A stretch of 64,000 nucleotides of DNA, taken from positions 1-64,000 of the forward strand of contig RDYL01000002.1 of assembly GCA_004293165.1 (NCBI GenBank), in the 5' to 3' direction. Numbering within the stretch: position 1 is the stretch's first letter; the number at the start of each line of letters is the position of its first letter. The DNA is from Flavobacteriia bacterium (GTDB lineage Bacteria > Bacteroidota > Bacteroidia > Flavobacteriales > Flavobacteriaceae). Both the position numbers and the translations under genes were made by a program. The notes under the pieces are model-generated. The model did no database searches. It was not told the origin of the DNA and was given only the letters and a program-made list of their open reading frames with translations. This document shows, in pieces, positions 63,736 through 64,000 of this stretch.

Positions 63736-64000
63736 TTAAGAAAAACTATTGGGAGGAGGGGTATCTAATTTTATGAATAAATAATGGTAAAAATTATTTA
63801 TACAGCTATTATTATAAAAACTACGAATAGCTAAAAATGGTTGCCATGCAACAACTTGCTCAAAAAACAAAGATTTATAAAACTGAATTATTTGAGATTG
63901 TTTCTCCTTAGTAGGTATATCGTTTTGGTAAACATTAACTAATAATTTACTCAATTGCTGATTCAGTTTAGTTTCTTCAAAATCCCACCAACACCAATAT
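63736..64000 (-). CDS. Partial ORF of unknown function, cut by the window end
   Basis: The frame is open from the window edge to a stop at 63736, at least 88 codons. The visible end includes YWCWWDFEETKLNQQ, FFEQVVAWQPFLAIRSFYN and a C-terminal KLDTPPPNSFS. A TTG at 63954 is only an internal codon of this longer frame. The proline triplet near the end recalls small exported flavobacterial proteins encoded before TonB receptors, but I cannot name it. It probably shares a transcript with the receptor. Confidence 0.5.
   Translation of the reverse strand, partial: YWCWWDFEETKLNQQLSKLLVNVYQNDIPTKEKQSQIIQFYKSLFFEQVVAWQPFLAIRSFYNNSCINNFYHYLFIKLDTPPPNSFS

Noticed and set aside
1..64000. Mobile elements, prophage or defence island
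   Set aside because: No transposase, integrase, phage or restriction gene was seen; genes are mostly housekeeping.

Overview
The window is AT-rich chromosomal DNA from a member of the Flavobacteriaceae (Bacteroidota), most likely Flavobacterium or a close relative. The evidence is the gene content (gliding ABC protein GldA, type IX secretion protein PorT and a type IX cargo protein, GLPGLI protein, TamL, DUF5686 protein, split MetH, membrane pyrophosphatase) and many promoters with the Bacteroidota -7 box TAnnTTTG. There is no rRNA, transposase, integrase, prophage or CRISPR array. The last gene runs off the right edge.

Layout. 0.1-6.3 kb: LolC/E-type permease, NamZ-like muramidase, an orphan protein with a HEPN-like RX4H motif, YkgJ-type protein, methyltransferase, QueE, a small membrane protein and a cupin. 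6.3-14 kb: kynurenine monooxygenase and kynureninase on the minus strand, with a plus-strand light/UV operon between them (flavin reductase, DUF2256 mini-protein, CRY-DASH, FeS photolyase) and an arginase-family gene. 14-20.6 kb: queA, tRNA-Pro, then aroA, mazG-like, a small membrane protein, dtd and rsgA, a secreted protein and DAHP synthase/chorismate mutase. 20.7-28.6 kb: gldA and the methionine/SAM block: metF, metH in two pieces, metK. A SAM-I-like riboswitch precedes metH and a SAM-II-like riboswitch precedes metK. 28.6-33.9 kb: outer-membrane barrel plus GLPGLI pair, a secreted unknown and a deoxynucleoside kinase. 33.9-40.4 kb: minus-strand N-glycan-core degradation operon (GH20, glycosylasparaginase, CutC, GH2 beta-mannosidase). 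40.8-52.2 kb: accD, fba, tamL, trmH-like, porT, menG, folA, type IX cargo, thyA, nucleoside transporter, bifunctional nuclease. 52.3-64 kb: etfAB, pdhB, DUF5686 protein, soluble and membrane pyrophosphatases, TonB receptor, partial ORF.

The most striking unexplained structure is a set of tandem heptanucleotide arrays (unit usually AGTTNNN, typically five units or about 35 bp, each locus with its own heptamer). They lie inside aroA (three) and metH (one), and directly upstream of the start codons of rsgA, aroA, metF and accD. The coding-region arrays are all stop-free on the coding strand, while the AGTTAGA arrays, which contain stops on both strands, are only intergenic. Other points of note: a Cys/His-rich tail on the membrane pyrophosphatase, an AccD without its zinc ribbon, a possible 46-residue protein coupled to metH, and a hairpin element shared by the 3' ends of accD and hppA.
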